NCBI GenBank assembly: GCA_047635375.1
Contig: JBLIKP010000005.1
Coordinates: 1-58,367, forward strand
Origin: JBLIKP01 sp047635375
GTDB taxonomy: Bacteria; Bacteroidota; Bacteroidia; Sphingobacteriales; Sphingobacteriaceae
Direction: 5' to 3'
DNA length: 58,367 nucleotides
Shown one piece after another: positions 46,024-55,413 of this stretch; position 1 is the first letter of the stretch, and each line of letters opens with the position of its first letter. A program made the translations under genes and the position numbers. The notes beneath the pieces were generated by a model. The model did not search any database, was not told where the DNA came from, and saw only the letters and a program-made list of their open reading frames with translations.

Positions 46024-47535
46024 TTAAAACCTAGTTCCAATAGTTACGAAAGAATTTATTGTTGATGAGCTAACTAGGGTAGAAGGGGTTGAAATTTCGG
46101 ATAGCACGTAAGGTGCAAATAATGACTCTGTTGTGCGATATTGAAGGCCCATATCCAAGTAAAAACGCTCGAAATTAAATCCAGCTCCTGCCGAATAAAT
46201 CATTTTATCTCTATTTACTGCAATGGCACCCGGTTTAACCGGACTTGGATAATAAGCAAACCCACCTCTTAATTGGATGAAATTTACGTTCAATTCGGCG
46301 CCAAGCCTTACATTCATTACGTTTTGTAGGTCGGTGATTAAATCATTATTTATTGAGCTAAAAAAGACATTGTTTAGATCGGAGGTGAATTCGGTCTTGC
46401 TATAATTGATAAACTCAACATCGGCGCTAATTAATCCTTTTTTTCCAAAGAAAAACGCGGCGCCACCAGCTATTTTACCCGGTGTAGTGAGCCCATAATT
46501 GAACAAATAAGTAATGTTTCTATTTTGGTAGTAATCTTCTCCAGTTTCAAAATCAGCCGAAAATCTGGTGATAAATTGCTCAGATATGTCAGTATAGGTT
46601 GCCGTTTGCCCTGTAAATCCAAGGCGAATAAAGTCGGTAGGACGGTAAATTGCGCCAACCTTTAAATGCACGCCACTTCCGGTGAGGTCATATTCCTGGT
46701 GGATTGAGAAAGAATTTAGTCCGTAAGTAGTATCCTCGATTCCCAATTCAGTAAAATCTGAGGTGTAATTGTAATTTGAACTGGTAAATGCCAATGATGC
46801 GCCCAGAAATAGTTTATGGCCATAATTTGTGCCAAAAGAAAAATTCCATTCGCCTTGGCTTCCGCCGATGTTCATGTTTTGGAGCTGCTGGTTGCCCCCG
46901 TTTGAAACTGGAATGAAACGCAACGATGTATCTGTTCCGTTTATTACCGTGTCAAAATCCATGATAAAGGCATGGAAGTAGGCTACACTGTCAAGTAAAT
47001 TTGGTAGGTAACGGTTGTTATCCAAATCAGCATTAGCGGATTCGGCAAAATATTGTGACATGCTGCTTTGCGGGTTTGTTCCATTAAGCTGGAAACTACG
47101 GTTGAAATTTTGAGTTTTATGGTATCCTATTCCCATATTAAGGTTAATAAACCCCTTGTCTTTTTCTTTTCCGCGATAATCAAAAAATGTTTGTGAAAAC
47201 ACTCCACCAATACTCGCTAACCCGAATTGGTTATCATTTCTTTTATTGGAAGAATTGAACCAATTGTTTTTGGAATTTGTGTTATAATACTCAGGGGTTA
47301 TGCTAAGGTCAGAGGATCGATAAAAACCTAATCCTGCCGGATTTCCTGAAATGGAACTTAAGTCGGCACCTAAACTTAATTGAGCGCCACCCATTGCTTT
47401 GAAACGAGCGCTTGAACCAATCTCCCCATGGGCAAGTTTTACTGCCAAAGATTGATAGGATGGACCTGCAGGAGTTTGTGCAAAACTGCAAGTGAAAATC
47501 CCAGCTAAGAAAAAGGTTAATAGGAGTTTTTTCAT
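46024..47535 (-). CDS. OMPP1/FadL/TodX family outer-membrane protein
   Basis: This 503-residue beta-barrel has a signal peptide ending CSFAQ. The N-terminal hatch-like region has ARFKAMGGAQLSLGADLSSISGNPAGLGFY, the FadL-family pattern with the conserved NPAGL. Strand-rich sequence continues to VTIGTRF, with a terminal Phe as expected for barrel insertion. The family carries hydrophobic compounds across the outer membrane; many Bacteroidota members are uncharacterised. The next gene upstream, 15 bases away on the same strand, encodes a Tyr/Asn-rich lipoprotein. Confidence 0.88.
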   Translation of the reverse strand: MKKLLLTFFLAGIFTCSFAQTPAGPSYQSLAVKLAHGEIGSSARFKAMGGAQLSLGADLSSISGNPAGLGFYRSSDLSITPEYYNTNSKNNWFNSSNKRNDNQFGLASIGGVFSQTFFDYRGKEKDKGFINLNMGIGYHKTQNFNRSFQLNGTNPQSSMSQYFAESANADLDNNRYLPNLLDSVAYFHAFIMDFDTVINGTDTSLRFIPVSNGGNQQLQNMNIGGSQGEWNFSFGTNYGHKLFLGASLAFTSSNYNYTSDFTELGIEDTTYGLNSFSIHQEYDLTGSGVHLKVGAIYRPTDFIRLGFTGQTATYTDISEQFITRFSADFETGEDYYQNRNITYLFNYGLTTPGKIAGGAAFFFGKKGLISADVEFINYSKTEFTSDLNNVFFSSINNDLITDLQNVMNVRLGAELNVNFIQLRGGFAYYPSPVKPGAIAVNRDKMIYSAGAGFNFERFYLDMGLQYRTTESLFAPYVLSEISTPSTLVSSSTINSFVTIGTRF

Positions 47536-47550
47536 CGGATTAAAAATGAA

Positions 47551-48834
47551 TTAGCGTTTGCGTTTACGGGGTGATTTCGTCGGTTTTGTTTCTGACGCTT
47601 TATTCGATTTGACAGAAGATTTTGAGCTTGATTTCTCAACTTTCCTACGGTAATTGCTCGTATTGTTGGTGCTAACGGGTTTTAAATCGTTATTAATTGA
47701 TCTTGAATTAATTTTTTTGACCCTATTTGGGGTTTGACTTGCAAATCGGCTCGGACTGTTGTTTTCGCTTAAATTCGCCCTAGGAGAGCTTTTTTTTCTT
47801 GGCGATGTTCGCTGATTTTCCTTAGGAGTTCGTCGTGGTTCAACCTTCGGTTGACTTGGATTATTTGGCTCTCTAGCACGTTCAATTTTTTCTCTTCTTG
47901 AGTCTTTTTCTTGCTCGTAAGACCTAGAAGAATTTGGCTTTGGAGACTCATTAGGAGTGTCGTTTTTTTGGTATTGGTACGGTCTTTCATACCCAGATTT
48001 TGAAGGAGCTTTCGTATCCCTTGGACCGTATTGGGTATTTTTATCGTATCGTTTGGCTTCTTTTTTATAGCCATAATCATAATAATTATGATGGTTTTGT
48101 CTATAATATCCACTTCCATACCCACCATAGTACCCACCGTAATAAGGAGAATAATAAGCAAAATTTGGAGCGTAATAATAGTAATAAGGATTTCTCCAGT
48201 ATGGTCCGCGGAAGCATGAAAAACTATCGTAAAATGGATCGAAAGAGCTGCCGTAACCATAAGGGTTATAATTATTTGAATAGGAAAGACCTGAGTAGCC
48301 ATTGGAATACCCTACGCTGAATCCTAATTGTGGGCCAGCGCCGTAACCTGAATTATTGTAAGGGTCATAATAGGACATTGACATTCTTGGGCGTCCCATT
48401 GAGTTTAAACTGTTGGAATAATAAGGATCATAGTATTGGTCATTATATCCTTCTTGGTAGTTATTCCCGTTGTAATTTTGGTTGTTATAATTTTGATTGT
48501 TGTAGGATTGGGTGTTAAACGTTTCTCCTCCGTAATTTTCGGAATTTGATGGGGAAGTGGTGTTGGAATAATCCTCAATTACCCTGTTTTCTGAATTCTC
48601 ATTTTGAGTAGCTGGAGGCTTGGTACCTGGGTAGTTTTGAATTCCTTGTGTATTAGATTCGGCAAAGTCCTCACCCTTCACTTCTTCTACATAAGTTGAT
48701 TTTTTGGATCTTACGTCTTCCAAGGAATAATATAAGTCGCCCGACCTGTTATTTCCAGTATATGAGCCCGTTGTAGCACATCCTGTGAAAAGGGTGCCAG
48801 CAATCAAAAGAAAGGGTACTAAAAGTGGTTTCAT
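47551..48834 (-). CDS. Tyr/Asn/Gly-rich lipoprotein with basic C-terminal tail
   Basis: This 427-residue protein has lipobox LFTGC (Cys19). The central region (about 85-260) is low-complexity and rich in Tyr, Asn, Gly and Ser, with the repeated NQNYNNQNYNGNNY and YYGGYYGGYGSGYY. The tail (about 270-427) is rich in Lys, Arg, Ser and Pro and ends KSPRKRKR. No known domain is recognised. Such proteins may be structural, adhesive or cell-wall-bound through the basic tail; this is inference. It lies 15 bases upstream of the FadL-like gene and is probably cotranscribed with it. Confidence 0.78.
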   Translation of the reverse strand: MKPLLVPFLLIAGTLFTGCATTGSYTGNNRSGDLYYSLEDVRSKKSTYVEEVKGEDFAESNTQGIQNYPGTKPPATQNENSENRVIEDYSNTTSPSNSENYGGETFNTQSYNNQNYNNQNYNGNNYQEGYNDQYYDPYYSNSLNSMGRPRMSMSYYDPYNNSGYGAGPQLGFSVGYSNGYSGLSYSNNYNPYGYGSSFDPFYDSFSCFRGPYWRNPYYYYYAPNFAYYSPYYGGYYGGYGSGYYRQNHHNYYDYGYKKEAKRYDKNTQYGPRDTKAPSKSGYERPYQYQKNDTPNESPKPNSSRSYEQEKDSRREKIERAREPNNPSQPKVEPRRTPKENQRTSPRKKSSPRANLSENNSPSRFASQTPNRVKKINSRSINNDLKPVSTNNTSNYRRKVEKSSSKSSVKSNKASETKPTKSPRKRKR

Positions 48835-48884
48835 TTTCTATGATTTATAATCCAAAATAAGCCGTTTCAATAACGTTAAAGTTT

Positions 48885-48892
48885 TAACTTTG
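48885..48892 (+). promoter_or_regulatory. Candidate -7 box for proS
   Basis: TAACTTTG fits TANNTTTG, 60 bases before the proS ATG. A TTTC at 48865-48868 is a possible weak -33 element. Confidence 0.42.
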
Positions 48893-48951
48893 TTCCCAAT
48901 TTCAGGACGGTTTCGTCCTATAAATTTACAGATAATACTAAGACTTACATA

Positions 48952-50424
48952 ATGGCAAAAGGTTTAACGACGCGTGAAGAAGATTATTCACAATGGTATA
49001 ATGAAATTGTTGCAAAGGCCGATTTAGCTGAGCATTCAGACGTTCGTGGATGTATGGTGATTAAGCCTTACGGATTTTCCATTTGGGAGAAAATGCAACG
49101 TCAGCTTGACGACATGTTTAAGGAAACTGGACATCAAAATGCGTACTTCCCCTTATTTATTCCTAAGTCGTTTTTCAGCAAGGAAGCTAGCCATGTTGAT
49201 GGTTTTGCAAAAGAATGCGCAGTGGTTACCCATTATCGCCTTAAAACGGGTGCCGATGGAAAAATTGAAGTCGATGAAACTGCAAAATTAGAGGAAGAAC
49301 TAATTGTGCGCCCTACTTCAGAAACCATAATCTGGAGTACATATAAAAAGTGGATCCAATCTTACCGAGACCTACCAATCCTTGTAAACCAATGGGCGAA
49401 TGTGGTGCGTTGGGAAATGAGAACCCGTCTTTTCCTAAGAACTGCTGAGTTTTTATGGCAAGAAGGGCATACTGCTCACGCAACACGGCAAGAGGCTATT
49501 GCCGAAACCGAGCAAATGCTTGACGTTTACGCTGAGTTTGCTGAAAATTGGATGGCAATGCCGGTCCTTCAGGGAACCAAATCACCTAATGAGCGTTTTG
49601 CTGGGGCCTTGGAAACCTATTGTATTGAAGCTTTGATGCAAGATGGGAAGGCCCTACAGGCGGGAACTAGTCACTTTTTAGGGCAAAATTTCGCTAAAGC
49701 ATTTGATGTAAAATTCGCTACCAAAGAGGGAAAGCAGGAGTTTGTGTGGGCTACTTCATGGGGAGTTTCGACCCGTTTAATGGGAGCCTTGGTAATGTCG
49801 CACAGTGACGATAAAGGACTTGTACTTCCTCCGAAATTAGCCCCTATCCAAGTGGTAATTGTTCCAATCTATAAAGGAATGGAGGAATTAGAAATATTGA
49901 GCGAAAGAATCAATACGCTAGTAGCCAAATTAAAGGCAATGGGGATTTCTGTGAAATATGACGACAGGGATACCCAACGTCCAGGTTTCAAGTTCGCTGA
50001 GTATGAAATGAAAGGTGTTCCCGTTCGTTTAGCAATGGGAAAACGTGATTTTGATAACAACAACATCGAGATTGCTCGTAGAGATACTGGTGAAAAAGAA
50101 GTTGTTCCTTTTGAAGGGGTGGAAGCCAAAATTCAAGGATTAATGATCGAAATTCAAGAGAATCTTTATAAGAAGGCTGCTGATTTTAGAAAAGAAAAAA
50201 CTACAAACGTAGATTCATATGAAGACTTCAAGAAAGTCCTAGATAATCAAGCCGGATTTGTCATGGCTCATTGGGATGGAACGCCTGAGACTGAGGAGAT
50301 AATCAAGCAAGAAACCAAAGCCACAATCCGATGTATTCCATTGGATGCGCCAGATGAAGACGGGGTGTGTATCCGCACAGGAAAGCCTAGTCAACGTAGG
50401 GTGGTTTTTGCAAGAGCATATTAA
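48952..50424 (+). CDS. proS: Prolyl-tRNA synthetase (archaeal/eukaryotic-like short type)
   Basis: This 490-residue class II enzyme charges tRNA-Pro. It has no editing insertion, which marks the ProS3 type common in Bacteroidota. Motif 2 is RTRLFLRTAEFLWQEGHTAH and motif 3 is WGVSTRLMGALVM. RPTSETIIWSTYKKWI and LQAGTSHFLGQNF shape the active site. The anticodon-binding domain (about 295-395) and a C-terminal domain ending VVFARAY follow; the terminal Tyr is typical of this type. Confidence 0.96.
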   Translation: MAKGLTTREEDYSQWYNEIVAKADLAEHSDVRGCMVIKPYGFSIWEKMQRQLDDMFKETGHQNAYFPLFIPKSFFSKEASHVDGFAKECAVVTHYRLKTGADGKIEVDETAKLEEELIVRPTSETIIWSTYKKWIQSYRDLPILVNQWANVVRWEMRTRLFLRTAEFLWQEGHTAHATRQEAIAETEQMLDVYAEFAENWMAMPVLQGTKSPNERFAGALETYCIEALMQDGKALQAGTSHFLGQNFAKAFDVKFATKEGKQEFVWATSWGVSTRLMGALVMSHSDDKGLVLPPKLAPIQVVIVPIYKGMEELEILSERINTLVAKLKAMGISVKYDDRDTQRPGFKFAEYEMKGVPVRLAMGKRDFDNNNIEIARRDTGEKEVVPFEGVEAKIQGLMIEIQENLYKKAADFRKEKTTNVDSYEDFKKVLDNQAGFVMAHWDGTPETEEIIKQETKATIRCIPLDAPDEDGVCIRTGKPSQRRVVFARAY

Positions 50425-50463
50425 TTAGTTTTATCGATTAAACTATTTTCCCATATTTGGGAT

Positions 50464-51162
50464 ATGAGTATAGACGAAAAGAGGTATCAGTTAATTTTAG
50501 GCTTGCTGAAGGAGCGCTCATGCGCGAAACAGTCGGTATATAAGACCAGTAAAGGGCATTTCGATCGATTTAAGGTTATCCTTAATGAATTTGCAGCAAA
50601 GCTTGAGAAAGACGCCGCAAAGATGGATCAGAAGATTGACATTCATTATCGTGAGGTTAATGATTTTGAGGTTGAACTGAAATTTGCTGGGGACGTGCTG
50701 CTTTTCTGCTTTCATACCAACATTTTCAATTTTGACGATTCCCATGAAGTGAAAAAGCTTCCTTACGTGAAGGAAGATCCTATGCGTGCCTATTGCGGGG
50801 TAATTCAGGTTTATAATTTCTTGGGGGATACTGTTAAATACAACCGTCAAATGGATATGGGTTATATGGTAGGCAGAATATTTATCAATAAAGAAAACTC
50901 ATTCTTTGTGGAGGGAAAGCGCCAACTAGGGTTCTTATTCAATGATTTTGGTAAGGCAAAAATGAACGATGTGTATATAAAGCACATCGTGGAGGCAGCA
51001 GTGGCTTATGCTATTGATTTTGACCTGTTAACACCACCCTTTGAACAAGTAAACGCCATTTCCTATCAGGAAAAGCAATACCATACTATGAATGCTGGAA
51101 TGAAAACTGGAAAACGTCTAGGATTTCAATTTAGCATGGATAATGATGAGATGAAGGGTTAG
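50464..51162 (+). CDS. Conserved-looking protein of unknown function
   Basis: This 232-residue soluble protein has no signal peptide. The N-terminal helix-rich part (residues 1-60) leads to strands IDIHYREVNDFEVELKFAGDVLLFCFHTNIF and YCGVIQVYNFLGDTVKYNRQMDMGYMVGRIFINKENSFFVEG. A C-terminal helix (YIKHIVEAAVAYAIDFDLLTPPFEQV) follows. It looks well kept and compact, but I do not recognise a family. It begins 39 bases after proS on the same strand and may share its transcript. Confidence 0.65.
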   Translation: MSIDEKRYQLILGLLKERSCAKQSVYKTSKGHFDRFKVILNEFAAKLEKDAAKMDQKIDIHYREVNDFEVELKFAGDVLLFCFHTNIFNFDDSHEVKKLPYVKEDPMRAYCGVIQVYNFLGDTVKYNRQMDMGYMVGRIFINKENSFFVEGKRQLGFLFNDFGKAKMNDVYIKHIVEAAVAYAIDFDLLTPPFEQVNAISYQEKQYHTMNAGMKTGKRLGFQFSMDNDEMKG

Positions 51163-51416
51163 AAGCCCTGATTTAATAATTAATATTCAGTAGGAGAATG
51201 GTGAAAATTTCAGGTTAGAAATTTTAATAATGGGGATTTTCTACAATTCTATTTATTTATTGAGGTTGGATTTTGTTAGGAACAGTTTTTATAGATGAAT
51301 CTAAAAAAAACCTGAAATAAGTGAGTAAGGTAAATGCGAATAGGGAAAATGATTTCTTAAAAAAGTGCATCCATAAAATTGTTGGTTTCACCAGCAGGAT
51401 TACTCTCGAAATGTCC
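51163..51416. other. Gene-free stretch next to the broken lipoprotein gene
   Basis: This is AT-rich sequence without a clear gene. On the minus strand, bases 51357-51416 are in frame with the broken lipoprotein gene after its TAA and read GHFESNPAGETNNFMDALF, so the gene may once have ended at 51357. No terminator hairpin for the + strand was found. Confidence 0.4.
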
Positions 51417-52251
51417 TTAATTAGTTAAAGGAAGGGATAATTGGTCGAAACCTATGATGACATTGGCCTCACGGTCACATGTGCCTCCTCCAAAATCAAC
51501 TATTATTGGAAATAAAACAGTAGGGAAGACATCCACGTTGCCCTCCAAAATCCATTCACAATTTAGCTTCTTTTTAATTTCATTTGAAATGGACGATTCA
51601 AAAGCAATATCATTTCTGTCACTTCCTATTAAATCTCCAGTAATTAAAAAGACGTCGTCTTTGAATTTATTTGTCGAGGAAAGTCCTTCAACAAACTGAT
51701 ATTTTAAATCATTTGTCCAATTTAATTGGTTGCCATCTAACTCAATCTTTCCTTCATATACAGCATAATTAAAAATTATTGCTCCATCAGAATTTTTCTT
51801 ATCAGTGATGGTGAGTGTTCCCTTTGCAGTAATTGAATGGTTGTTGATTCCGTATTCTTTAGTAGAGAATCCTAACGCTGTGTTTGGTGAGGTTGGATCA
51901 CCAGAAAAAATAATAGAGATTTTACCGCTTCTTCTTCGTTGCGTAATTCCTGCTTGACAGTGGAAAATTAAATGTTACTACTAATGTTTTTGGATAAGCT
52001 GAATCAGAATCGGCAGCAAAGGCTTCGTTTTTTGAGCATCCAAATTGATTATCCCCTCCATTTGGGTATCTATGAGCAATGGTGTGAGTTTGGGCGAATA
52101 AGTCTTAGGAATAATTATTGATAATCGCATAATCCGCAGTGGTATGGATTGTTTTAACGGGCTCACCAACTTTGTCTCCGCAGCTAGAAAAAGTGATGAT
52201 TAGGCTAATTAATAGAACCAAAGGGGCTGAAGAAACCTGAGTTATTTTCAT
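51417..52251 (-). pseudogene. Lipoprotein pseudogene with nonsense codon and frameshift
   Basis: ATG 52251 opens a lipoprotein signal (LIITFSSC). The frame meets TAA at 52105-52107 after INNYS, continues in frame (DLFAQTHTIAHRYPNGGDNQFGC ... TLVVTFNFPL), then shifts near 51960. It resumes as QAGITQRRRSGKISIIFSGDPTSPNTALGFSTKEYGINNHSITAKG ... NCEWILEGNVDVFPTVLFPIIVDFGGGTCDREANVIIG, ending at TAA 51417-51419. The latter half is beta-rich and well preserved. The family is not named here, but such lipoproteins are common in Bacteroidota. At least two inactivating changes are present. Confidence 0.8.
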
Positions 52252-52414
52252 TAGGTAATTTTAAAGATTGTAAACTTATAGCCGAAGCTGAAAATACAAT
52301 GAAATCAGTAGGAAAACTAAAAAAATAAATGGAGGATTGTAATAAATAAGTTATTCAGAATTTAAATTTTGATCACTATATTTAAACTTTTCAATTATAT
52401 ACTCTTTAATAACA

Positions 52415-54163
52415 ATGAGAAACTTCATTCCCATTCTAATAGTTTTGTTTTCGTTTCAAGTTAATGCTCAAACGAATATTCAATTTTCAGACTCGACTGC
52501 TTTGGAAATCCTTAAAGGAAATTTCGATCCTGCTGTGTATGCAAGTTCAAATCCAATAAGTGACCCAAAAGTAATAGCACAAGCTTTACAAGAGGGAATT
52601 AACGCTGAAAACCTTAAGGAAAATATCATACAATTAGGGCAATTCTTCACTAGAAATACTTACAGTACCCAAACAAATGATTCAATTGGAATTGGTGCTA
52701 CAATGAAATGGATTTTCACTGAGTTTGCCACCTATGGTGCTCAAAATGATGACCGGTTAATTCCATTCTACCTCTCCTTTGATCAAGCAAATAAATGCGA
52801 CGTTACCAAAAACCTGTACAATACCTGTGCAGTGCTGCCCGGGACAGATACATCCAACAAGGAAATCATCATTTTCGAGGCTCACGTAGACTCACGTTGT
52901 GAAAATACGTGTGACAGCACTTGCTATGCTCTAGGGATAGAAGATAATGCATCGGGAACCGCCCTAGTAATGGAGCTTGCTCGTGCAATGAGTAAATATT
53001 CTTTTAAACAATCAATAGTTTTTATGGCCACCACGGGTGAGGAGCAAGGTTTACTTGGTGCTACGGCTTTCGCGCAGATGTGCAGGGATAATAACATTGA
53101 AATAGAAGCCGTGCTTAACAATGATGTGATTGGCGGAATAATTTGCGGAAAAACTTCCTCAGAGCCAAGTTGTCCGTTCGAAAATGATATTGATAGCCTT
53201 AACGTACGCCTTTTCTCTGAAGGAACAGGCCGTTCATTACATAAGGGTCTAGCCCGATATACTAAACTTCAATATGAAGAGGAATTAAAGCCATTCGTAA
53301 AGGTTCCTATGACGGTAAATATTATGAACCCCGAAGATAGAACAGGTCGTGGTGGGGATCATATTCCGTTTAGACAACGCGGCTTTACATCCATCAGGTT
53401 TACATCGGCCAACGAGCATGGAAACGCTTCGCCAGTGGCAGGATATACTGATAGGCAGCATACCGGAAGCGATACATTGGGTGTAGATACCGATAGCGAC
53501 GGGGAGATTGATAGTTTCTTCGTAGATTTTAACTACCTAAAACGGAATGCAACAATCAACGCCGTAACAGCAACTATGGCGGCTCAAGGGCCTGAAACAC
53601 CTGAATTTGAATTAATCAATGACGAAAGAGGGTTGATGGTTAAAATTATTAATCCAACAGGTGGGAAGTATCGCATTGGTGTAAGAACTACGGTTTCCAA
53701 TGATTGGGAGGCCCTGCATGAGTTCGAAGGAGACTCTGCTATGATTCCAGGGATAGTAAAAGATAAATTTTACTTCATTTCTGTGGCAAAAATGGACAAT
53801 CAAGATGTTGAGTCATTGTTTGCACGTGAGGAGTTTGCCAAGGCAGCAGGAGGGATTTCAACCGGATTTATTGATTATGAAAAAAGCCCTAAAGGAATGG
53901 AGCTGCTTCCGGCCCGACCGAACCCAGCAGACGAAACCACCACTTTATCTGTGGCAATTTATGATTTGCAACCTGGAAAGAGTGGGACGTTGGTGTTGAC
54001 CGATCTTGCTGGAAAAATTTTGAAAGAATACTCTGTTGATTTAGGGACAGACTTGGTGGAAATTGAATATTACCACGGATACCAAGTGGCAGGAATTTAC
54101 ACCTATACGCTAATGGTGGATGGGAAACCGTTGCAATCCAAGAAGGTGATTTTCCAAAACTAG
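52415..54163 (+). CDS. Secreted M28 family metallopeptidase with T9SS sorting domain
   Basis: This 582-residue zinc aminopeptidase-like enzyme has a signal peptide ending NAQT. The M28 domain (about 75-400) has the metal ligands and catalytic Glu in EAHVDSRCENTC, GIEDNASGTAL, TGEEQGLLG and NNDVIGG, and a last His in GRGGDHIPF or ANEHGNAS. Several Cys pairs suggest disulfides. A fibronectin-type segment (about 395-470) and a sorting domain (about 490-582, LLPARPNPADETTTL ... KKVIFQN) follow. It would trim peptides outside the cell, as do the M4 and S46 enzymes of this window. Confidence 0.9.
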   Translation: MRNFIPILIVLFSFQVNAQTNIQFSDSTALEILKGNFDPAVYASSNPISDPKVIAQALQEGINAENLKENIIQLGQFFTRNTYSTQTNDSIGIGATMKWIFTEFATYGAQNDDRLIPFYLSFDQANKCDVTKNLYNTCAVLPGTDTSNKEIIIFEAHVDSRCENTCDSTCYALGIEDNASGTALVMELARAMSKYSFKQSIVFMATTGEEQGLLGATAFAQMCRDNNIEIEAVLNNDVIGGIICGKTSSEPSCPFENDIDSLNVRLFSEGTGRSLHKGLARYTKLQYEEELKPFVKVPMTVNIMNPEDRTGRGGDHIPFRQRGFTSIRFTSANEHGNASPVAGYTDRQHTGSDTLGVDTDSDGEIDSFFVDFNYLKRNATINAVTATMAAQGPETPEFELINDERGLMVKIINPTGGKYRIGVRTTVSNDWEALHEFEGDSAMIPGIVKDKFYFISVAKMDNQDVESLFAREEFAKAAGGISTGFIDYEKSPKGMELLPARPNPADETTTLSVAIYDLQPGKSGTLVLTDLAGKILKEYSVDLGTDLVEIEYYHGYQVAGIYTYTLMVDGKPLQSKKVIFQN

Positions 54164-54197
54164 TTTAGAAACACATCGGCTTTAAGCCGAAAGAAAA

Positions 54198-54237
54198 CAA
54201 TCCCGCGGTTCAATCTGATTCGCGGGATTGTTTTTTA
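54198..54237 (+). terminator. Rho-independent terminator of the M28 peptidase gene
   Basis: A 10-bp GC-rich stem (54198-54207 with 54221-54230) is followed by six Ts. Confidence 0.85.
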
Positions 54238-54243
54238 AATTTG
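54236..54243 (+). promoter_or_regulatory. Candidate -7 box for the cystathionine synthase/lyase gene
   Basis: TAAATTTG overlaps the end of the terminator T-run and precedes ATG 54266 by 22 bases, so the gene seems to start right after the previous terminator. Confidence 0.4.
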
Positions 54244-54265
54244 AAACGAAACAAAGAGATAAACC

Positions 54266-55408
54266 ATGAAGTCAGCAACCAAGGTAGTCCATGCGGGAGT
54301 TAATCCAGACCCGTCAACAGGGGCAATAATGACTCCTATTTATCAAACATCGACCTATGTTCAGGCTTCGCCAGGGGAGCACAAGGGCTATGAATACGGG
54401 CGCGCGACCAATCCCACCCGTGATGCCTTGCAAGCAAGTATTGCCGCATTGGAAAACGGAACGCACGGACTAGTATTTGGGTCAGGGATGGCGGCTACTG
54501 ATGCTGTTGCAAGGATGCTTAAGCCGGGTGACGAAATGATTGTTACCAATGATTTGTATGGCGGGACGTTCCGTATTTTCTCTCTAGTTTTTGCGCAGTA
54601 TGGAATTAAATTCACTTACGTGCCAATGCATGACCTTGTAGAAGTTGAAAAGGCTATCACCGGGAAAACCAAAATGATTTGGGTGGAAACACCCACCAAT
54701 CCTACGTTGCAGATTGTTGATATTGAAGAACTGGCTAAAATCGCCAAGATTAAAGGGGTGATTTTGGCTGTTGACAATACTTTTGCCTCCCCAATGCTTC
54801 AGAATCCTTTGGATTTAGGTGCCGATATTGTGATGCATAGCGTGACGAAGTACATAAACGGCCATTCCGACGTGATGATGGGGGCTTTGGTGAGCAAAAA
54901 TGAAGATATCCATGCTCAACTAGCTTTCTTTCAAAATGCATGTGGGGCTATTCCTGGTCCTCAGGACTGCTTCTTGGTGCTTCGCGGAATTAAAACGCTC
55001 GCAATTAGGATGAAGCAGCATTGTGAAAACGGAAAGGTCATTGCGAATTACCTTGCTAGTCACCCCAAAGTCGAAAAAGTTAATTGGCCTGGTTTCCTAA
55101 CACACCCCGGACACGAAATCGCCAAACGGCAGATGAAGGATTTCGGAGGGATGATGTCTCTCGCAATAAAGGGAGATTTGAAAACAGCAACAGAATTCGT
55201 GTCCAATACCCGGCTTTTTGCGCTTGCTGAATCACTCGGTGGCGTAGAGAGCCTAATCGGATTGCCAGCCTCCATGTCGCACGCGGCGATTCCTTTGGAG
55301 GAGCGACTGAAAGTGGGAGTGACAGATAACCTTATCCGCGTAAGCGTTGGGATTGAAGATGCCGACGACCTTATTCAAGATCTTGAAGCTGCATTCGCAA
55401 AAGTTTAA
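54266..55408 (+). CDS. Cystathionine gamma-synthase / gamma-lyase (PLP, Cys/Met metabolism)
   Basis: This 380-residue PLP enzyme is of the trans-sulfuration family. TPIYQTSTYVQASPGEHKGYEYGRATNPT, GLVFGSGMAATDAV, YGGTFRIFSLVF, ETPTNPTLQIVDI and SVTK195YINGHSDV (PLP lysine) are conserved. LFALAESLGGVESLIGLPASMSH and LIRVSVGIED complete the fold. Synthase (MetB) and lyase activities cannot be separated from sequence alone. The next gene begins five bases downstream. Confidence 0.92.
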   Translation: MKSATKVVHAGVNPDPSTGAIMTPIYQTSTYVQASPGEHKGYEYGRATNPTRDALQASIAALENGTHGLVFGSGMAATDAVARMLKPGDEMIVTNDLYGGTFRIFSLVFAQYGIKFTYVPMHDLVEVEKAITGKTKMIWVETPTNPTLQIVDIEELAKIAKIKGVILAVDNTFASPMLQNPLDLGADIVMHSVTKYINGHSDVMMGALVSKNEDIHAQLAFFQNACGAIPGPQDCFLVLRGIKTLAIRMKQHCENGKVIANYLASHPKVEKVNWPGFLTHPGHEIAKRQMKDFGGMMSLAIKGDLKTATEFVSNTRLFALAESLGGVESLIGLPASMSHAAIPLEERLKVGVTDNLIRVSVGIEDADDLIQDLEAAFAKV

Positions 55409-55413
55409 CCGAT

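Noticed and set aside
47999..48520. Several + strand open frames rich in Ile and Asn
   Set aside because: They are shadows of the low-complexity Tyr/Asn-rich lipoprotein gene on the minus strand.
51454..51699. Small + strand gene of 81 codons
   Set aside because: It lies antisense within the broken lipoprotein gene, whose minus-strand frame has clear protein character.
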